64,000 bases of DNA from Deltaproteobacteria bacterium (GCA_031279515.1 JAITII010000037.1:1-64000), one strand, 5' to 3'. Shown: positions 27,937-38,915, counted from the stretch's first letter. Notes: generated from the letters alone by a model not told the origin. Program-made: numbers and translations.

Positions 27937-29385
27937 TCAAGGCATAAGATACCTCTTTCCCTCGTCTTGGCCAGGTGCTTCGTCTCCCGCCTCCAAAGGC
28001 CTATTGATATTAAGCGATTTTCCATACGCGTAACCGGCGTTGGCGCTTAAAGCGTCAGAGGGATTAAAACCTTGCCTCCTAGTATTAGTCAACCTAGAAA
28101 ATACAGTATTGACATAATCTTTGAGGCCCGGATCCTTTATTTCCATGAGGGCAGAATAGTTTTCCGCTCCGCCTGTTAAATGCGAGTTTTCGGAGGCCTT
28201 GGCGGCTTGCCTAAGTTTTTGGTCAAATCCTACCAAAAGGCTTCCTTGAAAAGAATAGCGGGCGCTCATCGTCAAGGGTCTAGAAGTTCTGTGATACTCT
28301 TGCCATAATGTTTCAGTCCTTTCCATGAGGAAATGGAAGATGTATTCTGCGAAGACCAGGTTTTCAGGTCGACCGCATATTATAAGATTCTTTTCCATCC
28401 TATCACGAATGGCATTGTAACTAGTCGAATAAATGGGGACTACACAAAAATGGTTATTTAAGATCAATGCAATCTGATTGATCCTATCACTTAACCTGAC
28501 CCGTTTTAACTCAATTGATCTCCTGCCGTAAGAACTCTTTTGGTTTTTCTCTTCAATGGCTTTGATATTGTGTTTGGCCATAATACGTGCCACGGCAGCC
28601 AGTGCTGCTTCTGATTCGGCAGCTACCTTGGAATTGGAAAGCCTTAAGAGCTTTTTTACCTTTGATAAAACATTCTGGGCTTCCGGCTCTACAGGATAGC
28701 TAAAAAATTTTACCTCCGGGTTGGGAGTAAGCACCATATTCTCAACTGTGTCAGTCAAGTAAAATGGATGGATACCAAGCCTTAGGCCAAAGTCTTCAAA
28801 CATTTGCGTATGAAGTCCGGACCTGTCATAACCTCCATTCATGGCTATGCTATACATCATGTGGTGGAGGGCCTCATGCTTGTAAAACTCTTCCACCACA
28901 AACCAGGGAAAATTAAAGACCAGTTCCTCCGAAATGTAGATTTTCTTTTCTCTACGGCTGTAACCAGCCCAGTAGGGTGCCCCGGACATAAAAATAACGC
29001 GCGGTGGGTGTAAATAAAAATCTTCATAGGGTAATTTTGAAGAAGACCATAGGTGAGTACCTCTGTATAACATAGACGCCCAATTTTTCTTCAGTGATTC
29101 GGGCACATTTCCTACTGCAAGAGGCAAAGTTCTATCATAGCCCCCTGTCCTAAAGTTGCCTTTCCAGTTCACCCAGGTCAAAGGAATTTCAGTGGTATTG
29201 GAGTCTCCCGCACCAGGCGGGGTCTGGCTTTTAGGCTCACCTTGGTCAGTTTGGCTAGCACCTGGATCTTTAAAATTATCTTGACTTTCTAGACTAGTTG
29301 CCTTTAATTTTAGCTCTCGCTCAGCTTTAAGCTTGCGCAAGTACTTTTTTTGCGATCTAGACAATCCTTTTTTGTTTTTTTTCAC
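27937..29385 (-). CDS. DUF2786-containing protein with N-terminal zincin-like HExxH region
   Basis: DUF2786-like VLSKVKKLLRLSNSKVAAESEAALAAVARIMAKHNI; HEALHHM metal-binding-like motif. Confidence 0.7.
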   Translation of the reverse strand: MKKNKKGLSRSQKKYLRKLKAERELKLKATSLESQDNFKDPGASQTDQGEPKSQTPPGAGDSNTTEIPLTWVNWKGNFRTGGYDRTLPLAVGNVPESLKKNWASMLYRGTHLWSSSKLPYEDFYLHPPRVIFMSGAPYWAGYSRREKKIYISEELVFNFPWFVVEEFYKHEALHHMMYSIAMNGGYDRSGLHTQMFEDFGLRLGIHPFYLTDTVENMVLTPNPEVKFFSYPVEPEAQNVLSKVKKLLRLSNSKVAAESEAALAAVARIMAKHNIKAIEEKNQKSSYGRRSIELKRVRLSDRINQIALILNNHFCVVPIYSTSYNAIRDRMEKNLIICGRPENLVFAEYIFHFLMERTETLWQEYHRTSRPLTMSARYSFQGSLLVGFDQKLRQAAKASENSHLTGGAENYSALMEIKDPGLKDYVNTVFSRLTNTRRQGFNPSDALSANAGYAYGKSLNINRPLEAGDEAPGQDEGKRYLMP

Positions 29386-30164
29386 CTTTATCCTCCATCT
29401 CTGACGCCCCTTAGGAAAGCTTTAAAACATCATTTAGCTTGAAGTATTCTGTAAAGGCCATGCGGCATTTTCAATTTAGGGGCAATTTTTTAAGGTAGAA
29501 GTCCTGGGAAATAACTAGAAATACACAAAAAACACGAGAACATTTAGGTAAAATTGTTAAAGCCCTGATTTTTGCCAGTGCCTGAAAAAGGCAAGTAACT
29601 ACTCTATATAGGTATACTAAAATATACAATACTGTATATATAAGATGAGGCCTTGAAAGTGAATAAACATACGTATTTAGTGGGTTTTCAATAGGTACCA
29701 TCAAAATCTTGTAGATACCGATAGAAAGGTAGAAATGTTTAAATACCTAGCTTAAATACGACAATATATCTGGTGCTGATCTAAATATAGCAGATTTTTT
29801 TTTGCAAGTAAAATATTTTGTGCCATTTAAAAATATTTTCCCTAAGTTGGCCTACTTGATTTTGTTAACCAACCCCTAGAGGGCTTAAGATAAGATACTA
29901 AAGCTTTATGATTATTTTTGTGGGCTTTAGGCTTTCCAAACAAGAACTTTCCCTTAGATTTCGGCTACAATAGAAACCTCAAAAGACCTCTAGCCCTAAG
30001 CTATCTTTTTGAATACAAGATAATGTACAATATTAGCTTTTAATGCTGTATAATGTATTTCGTTAAGCAACATAAAACCTAGCTTGCCCCATGCCAGCTA
30101 TTAGAATTAAATAATATATAATTAAATATAATTATATATATTAACGATTTTTAAAGGTAATAAG

Positions 30165-30488
30165 ATGGCTGATAAAGATGAATTATGGAAAAAGGCGAAA
30201 CGCGTATGTAGGCTCAATTTGGAGGATATTGCACTTGCCAAAAGCCTGGGATTGAATCCTAAAGGCCTTATGAAAAACGTTCCCAATAGTAAAGAGAAGT
30301 GGAAGTTACCAGTAAAAGAGTGGATCCATTACATTGATGAGTCCCGACAACGCAAAGCCCTACAGAAAAAGAAGCGCAAGGAAAAGGCCGAAAAAGATAG
30401 GCTAGAGAAGGAAGAGGCTCTAAAAGATAGGCTAGAGAAGGAAAATATAATAGAGGAGGAAAAAAATAGCGGGCCAATTGGTTCATGA
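30165..30488 (+). CDS. Small conserved protein of unknown function with charged coiled-coil C-terminus
   Basis: DELWKKAKRVCRLNLEDIALAKSLGLNPKGLMKNVPNSKEKWKLPVKEWI is a recurrent small-protein pattern; the tail repeats KDRLEKE. Confidence 0.65.
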   Translation: MADKDELWKKAKRVCRLNLEDIALAKSLGLNPKGLMKNVPNSKEKWKLPVKEWIHYIDESRQRKALQKKKRKEKAEKDRLEKEEALKDRLEKENIIEEEKNSGPIGS

Positions 30489-30768
30489 TGCCAGTAGCTA
30501 GGGCTATTTTCTTTGCTTTTTGTGAATATGGAAAATCTTCCCAGCCCTTCTTTTCACCCCCTCCCTGTGCTAAAATCCAAGCCGTCTACTGTGGCCAATC
30601 GGGATGCCAGCTTATCCCCCAAAGGCAAGAAATCGCTCTTGGAAGTGATCTTCATAACAGCTCTTGGCAGTTTTCTTGCTAATATTAAAAATAGTAGGCG
30701 GGCCGGAAAAAATGGCCCTCTTGGTCACCTCATTTTTTGGTGGCATAATTTCACCCCTAGGATAGAAG

Positions 30769-32721
30769 ATGTCTGTTTACCAGGTTTCAGAGCCGGACAA
30801 GATAGTTGAGGTCCCTTGGGACAGGGGGGCACCCCCCAGTGCCAAAGAACTTTTTGAGCTTGCCGGACTTCCCCGAAAAGGACCGAATCGTGCCATAGCT
30901 GCCCGTATTCATGGCAAGATGGTGGATTTAGCAAGGCCTTTAGCCGAAAGCCCTGTCCCTATTGCCCCAGTCACCAAAGACGACAAGGATGCCTTGGATC
31001 TCCTGCGCCACAGCGTAGCCCATATTATGGCTGAGGCTGTGATAAAGCTCTTCCCCGAGGCCAAGGTGGCTATTGGGCCCTCCATTGAAGATGGTTTCTA
31101 CTACGACTTTGATAATCCCCAGACCTTTACAACAGATGACTTGGGCCGTATCTCCGAGGTCATGGCAGAGATGATAGCCGAGGCCCAGCCCTTTACCCGC
31201 CGCGAGCTTCCCATAAGCGAGGCACTGGAGTACTTCAAGAGCCGGGGGGAAGACTACAAGGTGGAAATATTAGACGATTTAATGCTATCTGGTGAAAATG
31301 AGGTGAGTATCTACCAGTGCGGTAACTTTGTGGATTTGTGCCGAGGACCCCATATACCTGACAGCTCCTTTGGGGCAGCCTTTAAGCTCTTATCCGTTGC
31401 CGGAGCTTACTGGAGAGGAGACGAAAGGCGTCCCATGCTCCAGCGCATCTATGGCACTGCCTTTTTTTCCAAACGCGATCTAGATGCCTATTTGGCCCTC
31501 TTAGAAGAAGCCAAACGCCGGGATCATAGGCGTTTGGGGAAAGAGCTGGAACTCTTTTCCGTCCACGATGAGATAGGTGGCGGACTCATTGTCTGGCACC
31601 CCAAAGGGGCACTTTTGCGAGTCCTTTTGGAAAACTTCGAGCGCCAGGAGCATATAAATAGGGGTTACGATGTAGTAATAGGCCCCCAGATCTTAAAATC
31701 CGAGCTCTGGAAAAAAAGCGGGCACTTGGATTACTACAGCGAAAACATGTACTTTACCGAGATAGACGGCCAGGGCTATGCCATAAAACCCATGAATTGC
31801 CTGGGCCATATGTTCATCTACAATTCTAGGCTCAGGTCTTTTAAAGATCTCCCCTTACGCCTTTTCGAACTGGGGACAGTTCAGCGCCACGAAAAAAGCG
31901 GGGTCCTCCACGGTCTTACCCGGGTGCGCCAGTTCACCCAGGACGATGCCCATATCTTTTGCACCCCGGCCCAGGTAAATGATGAAATAAAAGGGGTCCT
32001 AAAACTCGTGCGCGACATGATGGACGCCTTTGGCTTTGATTTCGAGTTAGAATTATCCACTCGTCCGGAAAAGAGCATTGGCTCGGATGAGGACTGGGAA
32101 ATGGCTACTAAAGCCTTAACAGAGGCCCTCATTGAATTGGGTAATCCCTACGAGATAAACGAGGGCGACGGGGCATTCTACGGACCCAAGATAGACGTGA
32201 AGCTCAAAGACGCCCTAGGTAGGCGCTGGCAATGCGCCACTGTGCAGTGCGATTTTACCCTTCCGGAGCGTTTCGATCTGACCTATGTAGACACAGACAA
32301 TGCTAGAAAGAGGCCTGTCATGCTCCACCGCACTATATTTGGTTCTTTGGAGCGCTTCATAGGCATCCTAATAGAGCACTACGGGGGAGCCTTTCCCATG
32401 TGGCTTTCCCCGGTGCAGGTACAGATCCTCACGGTCACCGAAAAGGCTAAGGCAGCAGCCTTAAAATTGGCAGGCGATCTAAAAAAGCTTGGATACCGCG
32501 TTGAAACGGACTTGCGTAATGAGAAACTGGGTTATAAAATACGGGAAGCTAGGATGTCCAAAACTCCCTATATCCTTGTCATCGGCGATAAAGAGGTGGA
32601 AAAGGGCACTGCGTCGGCGCAAAAGCGCGGGGGCAAAGAATTGGGCGAGATGGACCTAGCTTCTTTCGTGAAACTCACGGAAAAAGAAAAAGAGCCTCCC
32701 AGCTGGGACCATTGGGGCTAA
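30769..32721 (+). CDS. thrS: Threonyl-tRNA synthetase
   Basis: [25 protein letters not shown]-like [71 protein letters not shown]. Confidence 0.97.
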   Translation: MSVYQVSEPDKIVEVPWDRGAPPSAKELFELAGLPRKGPNRAIAARIHGKMVDLARPLAESPVPIAPVTKDDKDALDLLRHSVAHIMAEAVIKLFPEAKVAIGPSIEDGFYYDFDNPQTFTTDDLGRISEVMAEMIAEAQPFTRRELPISEALEYFKSRGEDYKVEILDDLMLSGENEVSIYQCGNFVDLCRGPHIPDSSFGAAFKLLSVAGAYWRGDERRPMLQRIYGTAFFSKRDLDAYLALLEEAKRRDHRRLGKELELFSVHDEIGGGLIVWHPKGALLRVLLENFERQEHINRGYDVVIGPQILKSELWKKSGHLDYYSENMYFTEIDGQGYAIKPMNCLGHMFIYNSRLRSFKDLPLRLFELGTVQRHEKSGVLHGLTRVRQFTQDDAHIFCTPAQVNDEIKGVLKLVRDMMDAFGFDFELELSTRPEKSIGSDEDWEMATKALTEALIELGNPYEINEGDGAFYGPKIDVKLKDALGRRWQCATVQCDFTLPERFDLTYVDTDNARKRPVMLHRTIFGSLERFIGILIEHYGGAFPMWLSPVQVQILTVTEKAKAAALKLAGDLKKLGYRVETDLRNEKLGYKIREARMSKTPYILVIGDKEVEKGTASAQKRGGKELGEMDLASFVKLTEKEKEPPSWDHWG

Positions 32722-32787
32722 GCTAATAAGGTCTTTGGCAATGGCCTTAAAGGCAATTATTAACCACTTACTAAGAGAGGTGCACAG

Positions 32788-33318
32788 ATTAACGGGAAGA
32801 GGAAAGAGTCGGACACCAAGAGGGTGAACGTAAACGAGCTCATAAGGGCTCATGAGGTGAGAGTTATTGGCGACAATGGCGCGCAATTAGGCATTATGCC
32901 CCTAGCCGCAGCCCTTACGGCTGCAAAAGAATCAGGCTTGGATCTGGTGGAGGTGGCCAGCGATGCCGTCCCTCCAGTCTGCCGCATTATGGATTTCGGG
33001 CGTTACAAATACCAGATGAGCAAGAAGCTCTCTGAGTCCCGCAAAAAATCCACCACTATAGATATAAAGGAAGTGAAGTTCCGGCCCAAGACAGGGGATC
33101 ACGACTACCAGTTCAAGCTGCGGAATATCTTAAAATTTTTAGCCGAAAAGAATAAGATAAAGGTCAGTCTCATGTTTAAGGGCAGGGAGATCACCCACAG
33201 CAACCTGGGCTTAGAACTCATGGAAAGGGTCATTAAAGACGTAGCCGAGTATGGCCACCCTGAACAGTTCCCCCGCTTGGAGGGGCGCACCATAGTAATG
33301 GTCCTAGCCCCCAAGTAA
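32788..33318 (+). CDS. infC: Translation initiation factor IF-3, probable ATT start codon
   Basis: INGKRKESDTKRVNVNELIRAHEVRVIGDNGAQLGIM...; ATT at 32788 with aagagagg Shine-Dalgarno 7 nt upstream. The ORF track start (GTG 32824) truncates the N-terminus. Confidence 0.9.
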   Translation: MNGKRKESDTKRVNVNELIRAHEVRVIGDNGAQLGIMPLAAALTAAKESGLDLVEVASDAVPPVCRIMDFGRYKYQMSKKLSESRKKSTTIDIKEVKFRPKTGDHDYQFKLRNILKFLAEKNKIKVSLMFKGREITHSNLGLELMERVIKDVAEYGHPEQFPRLEGRTIVMVLAPK

Positions 33319-33324
33319 CAAAAA

Positions 33325-33362
33325 AGGGCCCTTTTAGACTTCTATAAGCCTAAAAGGGCCCT
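33325..33362 (+). terminator. Putative terminator hairpin after infC
   Basis: agggcccttttag ... ctaaaagggccct perfect 13-bp stem; lacks a strong T tract. Confidence 0.6.
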
Positions 33363-33447
33363 AATTAGGTGCTGGCAAAAGGCAGCCAAACTTAAATTTT
33401 TATCCCTTTAAGTTTGGACACTAAAGCTATGCCTTTTTTAGCCTTTT

Positions 33448-33762
33448 TTACATATTATTGGCCACCTTGGTGGTGATCTCTTTAATAGTACTCTTGCGCT
33501 CCTCAGCATTTTGGTCCAGATAGCTCTTTTTCTTCTCCCCCTCCTCGGGGCCTTTCTTAGGGGCTTGGGGGGTATTATCGTCGCGGTTTTTATAGTCCGA
33601 GGCGAACCAGCCCGTTCCTTTGAGCTGGAAAGTGGTGCGGCTAATAAGCTTCTGCAGATGCCCCTGACAGTTGGGGCAGACGGTCAAGGGGGGATCGGTT
33701 ATTTTTTGAGAGGCTTCAGTTATCTTGTGGCAACTTTCGCATTCATATTCGTAGATGGGCAT
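33448..33762 (-). CDS. FmdB-family zinc ribbon protein
   Basis: MPIYEYECESCHKITEASQKITDPPLTVCPNCQGHLQKLIS. Confidence 0.9.
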   Translation of the reverse strand: MPIYEYECESCHKITEASQKITDPPLTVCPNCQGHLQKLISRTTFQLKGTGWFASDYKNRDDNTPQAPKKGPEEGEKKKSYLDQNAEERKSTIKEITTKVANNM

Positions 33763-33881
33763 AAAAGCTTTCCTTAAAGGATTATCCTAAATTTGCCAAG
33801 GCGTGCTGCCTTGTGCCCATCAAATCTAATCATGACCGGCCCTTTTGTCAAGAGAATTTGCACTAATGAAAGGCTAAAGGC

Positions 33882-35378
33882 CTAAAAATCCCTAAAATAC
33901 TCCGCCCAGTCTAGGGCCCCCTGGACCGTGGGGGCTACCAGTTTGGGGGTGAAGTTTTCTTGCAGTATTGCTTCACGACTAGGGACTTTCATGCCACTTT
34001 GGAAATAGAGGCAACTTTTGCCCCCGTACTCCTGTGCTGTTTTTAAAAAGCTCAGATCGCTGGCCAGCCAAAAGGAGCGCATGAGGGATAATTTTTGTGC
34101 CTCAGCCAGCTCAGAGTAGATTTGGGGGCTAGTCCCGTCGTAGACGGGAAAGCCCTTATATGAGGCCACTGGTTTTGGCTCTACCCCTAGGGTAAAGCCC
34201 CGTGGCTTTGCTAAAGGGGGCTCCAATAAGGGGCTATTAAGCTCTGTGCCCTTTAAAAGGAGAATTAGCTGTAAAGGGCCGGAGGGCACTTTTAAGTCTT
34301 CTGGGATATTACCCAAAAAGACTGCCCCTCTTAAGTCCGGCGTTCTATCTTTTTTGGGATGCAAGAGGGACCAGGCCGCCTCGGCAGCCAATTGTGGGGT
34401 TAAACCATCAAAGCAAATACGCTTTTTCAAAGGACATTCCCTCTTAAAACAGGGGGCACAAGGGGAAGGTTTTCTTAAGACGCAGGCATTTTTGGCCAAA
34501 GGCCCAGTGGTTAAGGGATTTGTGGACCCAAAGAGCACCACAAGCTTTATTCCCAAGGCCCCTGCCAGGTGGGCTATCCCTGAGTCATTGGCAAGCACCA
34601 AGGTGGTCTCGGAAAGAGTAGCTATTAACTCAGCTAAAGAGGTTTTTCCAGCTAAGTTTTTAACCGGCGGCCCACCTTCTAAAAGCTTTTCCGTCTCATT
34701 GCAGGCCTCAATTTCCCCCTTGCTTCCTAAAATAAGCACTTCCCCTTGGTTCCCCGAGAGGATCTCTTTTGCCGCCTGGGCAAAATTAGCCGGACCCCAT
34801 TGCCTGGCAAGCCCATGCCCATTGCTGGCCCCTGGAACTAAAGCCAAGACTATCTTATCTTGGGCCGGATCCATTGTATCGGAAAGATTAGGGATCTGGG
34901 GTGCTGTGAGGCGGGGAAGGGAAAAGCTTGGGTTAAAACCTGCTGCTTTTACTATCTTTAGATAATAGAAGAGCTCGTGACTTCTAAGATCAGCTGGAAG
35001 CGGCTTTAAGGGGGTGGTTAAAAGTAAACGGCGATAGTGCCTACTGAAGCCTACCCTATCCTTGATGCCGGATAAGGTGCTGGTAAGTGCCGCACCAAAG
35101 GCGTTTTGAAAGAGTACCGCCTTCTGGTAGCTCTTTTGAGAAAGCTTTTTGATAAGCTTTAGCTTATTACATAGCCCCCGATAGTCTTCTATGACAGCCC
35201 CTAAATTGGGCAATTGGCGGTAGAGCTCAGCTCCCGAGGCGCGGGCCAAGACCTCAATAGATCCTGGCGGCTGCCCATGGATGATGGCATGAAGACCAGG
35301 AAGGCTAATTACAGCGTCTCCTAACCAGTTAACCCCCCGCACCAAGATAGGAGAACTCTTGGAGGCTTTAGGCGTCAA
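33882..35378 (-). CDS. ADP-heptose:LPS heptosyltransferase (WaaF-like) with ~150-aa degenerate HAD/GmhB-like C-terminal extension
   Basis: ILVRGVNWLGDAVISLPGLHAI; LANDSGIAHLAGALGIKLVVLFGSTNPLTTGP; HPKKDRTPDLRGAVFLGNIPEDL and SFWLASDLSFLKTAQEYGGKSCLYF as HAD-like remnants. Confidence 0.82.
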   Translation of the reverse strand: MTPKASKSSPILVRGVNWLGDAVISLPGLHAIIHGQPPGSIEVLARASGAELYRQLPNLGAVIEDYRGLCNKLKLIKKLSQKSYQKAVLFQNAFGAALTSTLSGIKDRVGFSRHYRRLLLTTPLKPLPADLRSHELFYYLKIVKAAGFNPSFSLPRLTAPQIPNLSDTMDPAQDKIVLALVPGASNGHGLARQWGPANFAQAAKEILSGNQGEVLILGSKGEIEACNETEKLLEGGPPVKNLAGKTSLAELIATLSETTLVLANDSGIAHLAGALGIKLVVLFGSTNPLTTGPLAKNACVLRKPSPCAPCFKRECPLKKRICFDGLTPQLAAEAAWSLLHPKKDRTPDLRGAVFLGNIPEDLKVPSGPLQLILLLKGTELNSPLLEPPLAKPRGFTLGVEPKPVASYKGFPVYDGTSPQIYSELAEAQKLSLMRSFWLASDLSFLKTAQEYGGKSCLYFQSGMKVPSREAILQENFTPKLVAPTVQGALDWAEYFRDF

Positions 35379-36426
35379 GTTCTGCCTCCCTGTAAATCTT
35401 CTTCAATATCACTTCCAAAAATCCTTGACTGTCCTCTAACTCTAGGGCACTTTCCAGGATCAAAAGTGGGACTTGTAAGTCCTTTAGCTTGATGTAATCC
35501 TTGGCAGTGGTAACTAGGCACAGCGAATGGGTAAAGTCACAAAGCCTTTTTAAGAACTCTTTGTCCTGCGGCTTATAAGGGGCATGGTCAGAAAAAGCCC
35601 GGAAAGCTACGGGCTCAAGATTTAAGGCCTTTAAGGTCTTTTTAAAGTTTAATGGGGAGGCCAGGCCGCAGAAGGCGGCAAAGCGCTTGCCCCTTAAGGC
35701 ATCAAAGTCCCAGCTCTTTTGCTGCCGCGGGTCTGTGAGCCTTAGAGGCTTATTGTGGGCTAAAAATAAAGGCCTTGTGCCAGCCAACCTTTCTAGGGCC
35801 GGGTGGATGCGAGCCCCTACTGCCACTATGATGTCCGCATCCTCATGGGAAGAAGGTCTTTCCCGCAGGGGACCTGCGGGGAAGACCTTACCATTCCCTA
35901 AAAAGTTTTCCGCCTGGAGCATGAGGATATTGGCGTCCCTTTTTATGGCTAGGTGCTGGTAGCCGTCGTCTAGGATAAGGACATCGGCCCCGATGCGAGC
36001 TGCCTCGATGGCTGCCAGGGACCTCTCTTTTGAGACAAAGACAATAGCCCTGGTGAGCCCCGCCATAAGGGCGGGCTCGTCTCCTGAGAGCTGCCAGGGG
36101 AGAAGAGGTCCATCTCCTGCGGAAATTAAGACCGGATCCGGATGGGCGGACTGGCTAGTTCTCCCGTAACCTCTGGAGATTATGGCTGGGTTATAGCCTT
36201 TTTCCATTAAACTGTTGGCTAAAAAGACGCACATGGGCGTCTTGCCATTTCCCCCCATTGTGAGGTTACCCACTGAGATGACAGGAACAGGTGCCTTTTT
36301 GCTAGCAAAGGAGCCTTTCCTGTACATTTTGCGGCGCTTTTCCAATACCAGGCCCCAGAGTGAGGAGATCTTGCGCAGAGGAAAGGCGGGCTCTTTTTCA
36401 CGGCTATAGAAATCGTCTAGATTCAT
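35368..36426 (-). CDS. lpxK: Tetraacyldisaccharide 4'-kinase
   Basis: VISVGNLTMGGNGKTPMCVFLANSL; ISRGYGR; DVLILDDGYQHLAIKRDANILML. Confidence 0.95.
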   Translation of the reverse strand: MNLDDFYSREKEPAFPLRKISSLWGLVLEKRRKMYRKGSFASKKAPVPVISVGNLTMGGNGKTPMCVFLANSLMEKGYNPAIISRGYGRTSQSAHPDPVLISAGDGPLLPWQLSGDEPALMAGLTRAIVFVSKERSLAAIEAARIGADVLILDDGYQHLAIKRDANILMLQAENFLGNGKVFPAGPLRERPSSHEDADIIVAVGARIHPALERLAGTRPLFLAHNKPLRLTDPRQQKSWDFDALRGKRFAAFCGLASPLNFKKTLKALNLEPVAFRAFSDHAPYKPQDKEFLKRLCDFTHSLCLVTTAKDYIKLKDLQVPLLILESALELEDSQGFLEVILKKIYREAELDA

Positions 36427-37703
36427 TGGCCCTTGGGGGGACGGATGAATTCCAGGGTCTTGGCCACAGAACCCCTGTTGGCAAGAACGAAATTGCGTCC
36501 CTTTTCCCCCATCTCCTTAAGTTTAAGTGGATCATTTAATAGTGAGGCCATAAGGCCGGATAATTTTTGGCTATCTGTTACCAGGGCACCGCCAGCCTTG
36601 ACGAGGGCCTTATACACCCATTTGAAATTGTGTACCTGGGGCCCGGTAATGACAGGGCAGCCTGAAATAGCAGCTTCCAGGGGATTGTGGCCCCCTCCCT
36701 CATGGCGCCCGGGAAAACTTTTACCTATGATAGCAAGATCTGCCAAGCTGTAAAAATTAGCCAGCTCCCCCAAGGTATCCAAGAGGAAGACCAGCGCCTC
36801 CTTGTCATCTGTACTGGGCATACTCCGGCGTCCAGCGCGGCCTGGAAAGGACTGGTTGATTAATTCCCACACCTTTTCAAACTTGGGGACATCCCTTGGG
36901 GCAATAATTAACCGCAGCAAAGGATGCACCTCCGCAAGGCCTTTAAAGATGGAAAGGATTAAAGACTCTTCCCCTGGGTGGGAAGAACCCAAGAGGATAT
37001 AGCGCCCATCTGGCCAGCCTGTTTTTTCCAAGAGGGCCTCTCTGGCATTGGGGCCAAAGTCGAAGGGGTCCACGTCAAATTTTAAGTTTCCTGTCACCAG
37101 CATGCGCTCCGGGGCCACCCCCAGGTTTTCAAATTTTTCCAAATCCTCCTGGCTCTGGACTGCGATAGTCTCAAAGTTAGAAAGTACCTTAGACCAAAAG
37201 GGTTTTATCAACTTGTAATTACGGTAGGAGCGAGGAGAGAGGCGGGCAGAGACTAGAGAGGCAGGGATAGAACGTTTTTTTAGTTCTTCTAAGATCCGAG
37301 GCCAGATATCGGTTTCCACCAGAATAAGAAAATCGGGCTCAACTTGCTTTACAAAGTTCCTGGTGGACATCCTGAAATCCAAGGGGCTAGGCAGGACCAC
37401 TAAGGTGGGCCACAGGGAACGGGCTATGGCCAGGCCAGTTTGTGTGGTGGCGGATATTACCACCTCCACTTTAGATTCTAAAAGGGTCGCAACTAGTTTT
37501 CTGGCAGAGAGCACCTCACCTAAGGAAAGGGCCCAGACCCAAATGCGGGGAACTCCACTCATCTTGGGAAGGATGCGCCCTGGACCCAAAATGCGGGCCT
37601 TCATGGTCCTTAAAAAATTCCTATTCACCATCCCCCTTACTAGCCAGTAAGGTGAGCCTAAAAAGAAAGCCAGGGCGTAGAGGATGGAGTAAAGAACGCG
37701 CAT
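36423..37703 (-). CDS. waaA: 3-deoxy-D-manno-octulosonic acid (Kdo) transferase
   Basis: RIWVWALSLGEVLSARKLV; PLDFRMSTRNFVKQVEPDFLILVETDIWPRIL; GGGHNPLEAAISGCPVITGP. Confidence 0.95.
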   Translation of the reverse strand: MRVLYSILYALAFFLGSPYWLVRGMVNRNFLRTMKARILGPGRILPKMSGVPRIWVWALSLGEVLSARKLVATLLESKVEVVISATTQTGLAIARSLWPTLVVLPSPLDFRMSTRNFVKQVEPDFLILVETDIWPRILEELKKRSIPASLVSARLSPRSYRNYKLIKPFWSKVLSNFETIAVQSQEDLEKFENLGVAPERMLVTGNLKFDVDPFDFGPNAREALLEKTGWPDGRYILLGSSHPGEESLILSIFKGLAEVHPLLRLIIAPRDVPKFEKVWELINQSFPGRAGRRSMPSTDDKEALVFLLDTLGELANFYSLADLAIIGKSFPGRHEGGGHNPLEAAISGCPVITGPQVHNFKWVYKALVKAGGALVTDSQKLSGLMASLLNDPLKLKEMGEKGRNFVLANRGSVAKTLEFIRPPKGQ

Positions 37704-37886
37704 GCCTTGTTCCTGGGAGCAGATTAGTTTGGATAAGTTATGATAAGAAGATTATGTGTTCATTTTAGCTGAGCACTAAATAAAAGTCTAATTTAGGCGC
37801 TATATGAATTTAATGGTCCAAATGCTGATTATCAATTCTCTTTTTATAGGCACCCCATCTCAGAGCTTTAAAAAAGGAAAATATTA

Positions 37887-38915
37887 TTATGAAGGGAACT
37901 GGCGCATATAGCGCACATCACCAGCATAGAAGCGAGAAATATTGTCCAGGTGATACTTTAGCATTGCCATTCTGTCAACACCAATACCAAAGGCAAAGCC
38001 CGTAACGGTTTTAGGGTCATAACCCACATTTTTATAGAGGGCCGGGTTTACCATGCCGCAACCTAGGACCTCCAGCCATCCTGAGCCTTTACAGATACGG
38101 CAACCCTTGCCGCCGCAGTTCACGCAGGCAATGTCCACCTCAGCTGAGGGCTCTGTGAAGGGAAAGAAGCTGGGCCTTAACCTTATCTTAGTGTCCTGGC
38201 TAAAAAACTGGCGGGCAAATTCTGCTAGCATCCCTTTTAGATCCGCCATGGTTATACCCTTGTCCACCACTAGGCCTTCCACTTGGTTAAACATTGGTGA
38301 ATGGGTAAGGTCGTCGTCTCTTCTGTAGGTCTTTCCCGGTACCACTATCCACACAGGAGGAGGGGTCTTTTCCATGGTCCTTATCTGGACGCAGGAGGTG
38401 TGGGTACGTAGTAAGAGCTCTTTTCCCACAAACAGGGTCTGCTGCATGTCGCGACTGGGGTGATCCTGGGGGAAGTTAAGGGCCTCGAAGTTATAGTAAT
38501 CGGTCTCCACTTCAGGGCCTTCGGTAATAGTAAGGCCCATCTTTTCGAAGATATGGCAGATCTCTTGGCTAGTGCGGGTAATAAGATGCCTATGGCCCAA
38601 GGGAACCCTGCGACCAGGCAAGGTCACATCAATATAGTCACTTTCACTTACTGGGGCTTTTAGAACCTCTTGGTGTGCCCTTTTATGCTCTAAAGTAATC
38701 TCTTCTTTGGTTTGGTTAAGTGTCTTACCGGCTTCTGGGCGGTCCTGGCGCTCCAAAGTCAACATGGCCTTGGATAATTCACTCAAAAGCCCTTTGGAAC
38801 CCAAATATTTTACCCGGACCCCCTCTAAAGTCTCCTTGTCTTTTGAGGCTTTAATTTCGGAGAAGGCGGCATCTTTTATGCCATTTATCTTATCCAAAAA
38901 CTCCTTTAGGTTCAT
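37887..38915 (-). CDS. pheS: Phenylalanyl-tRNA synthetase alpha subunit
   Basis: DVTLPGRRVPLGHRHLITRTSQEICHIFEKMG; LRTHTSCVQIRTME; GFAFGIGVDRMAMLKYHLDNISRFYAGDVRYMRQF. Confidence 0.97.
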   Translation of the reverse strand: MNLKEFLDKINGIKDAAFSEIKASKDKETLEGVRVKYLGSKGLLSELSKAMLTLERQDRPEAGKTLNQTKEEITLEHKRAHQEVLKAPVSESDYIDVTLPGRRVPLGHRHLITRTSQEICHIFEKMGLTITEGPEVETDYYNFEALNFPQDHPSRDMQQTLFVGKELLLRTHTSCVQIRTMEKTPPPVWIVVPGKTYRRDDDLTHSPMFNQVEGLVVDKGITMADLKGMLAEFARQFFSQDTKIRLRPSFFPFTEPSAEVDIACVNCGGKGCRICKGSGWLEVLGCGMVNPALYKNVGYDPKTVTGFAFGIGVDRMAMLKYHLDNISRFYAGDVRYMRQFPS

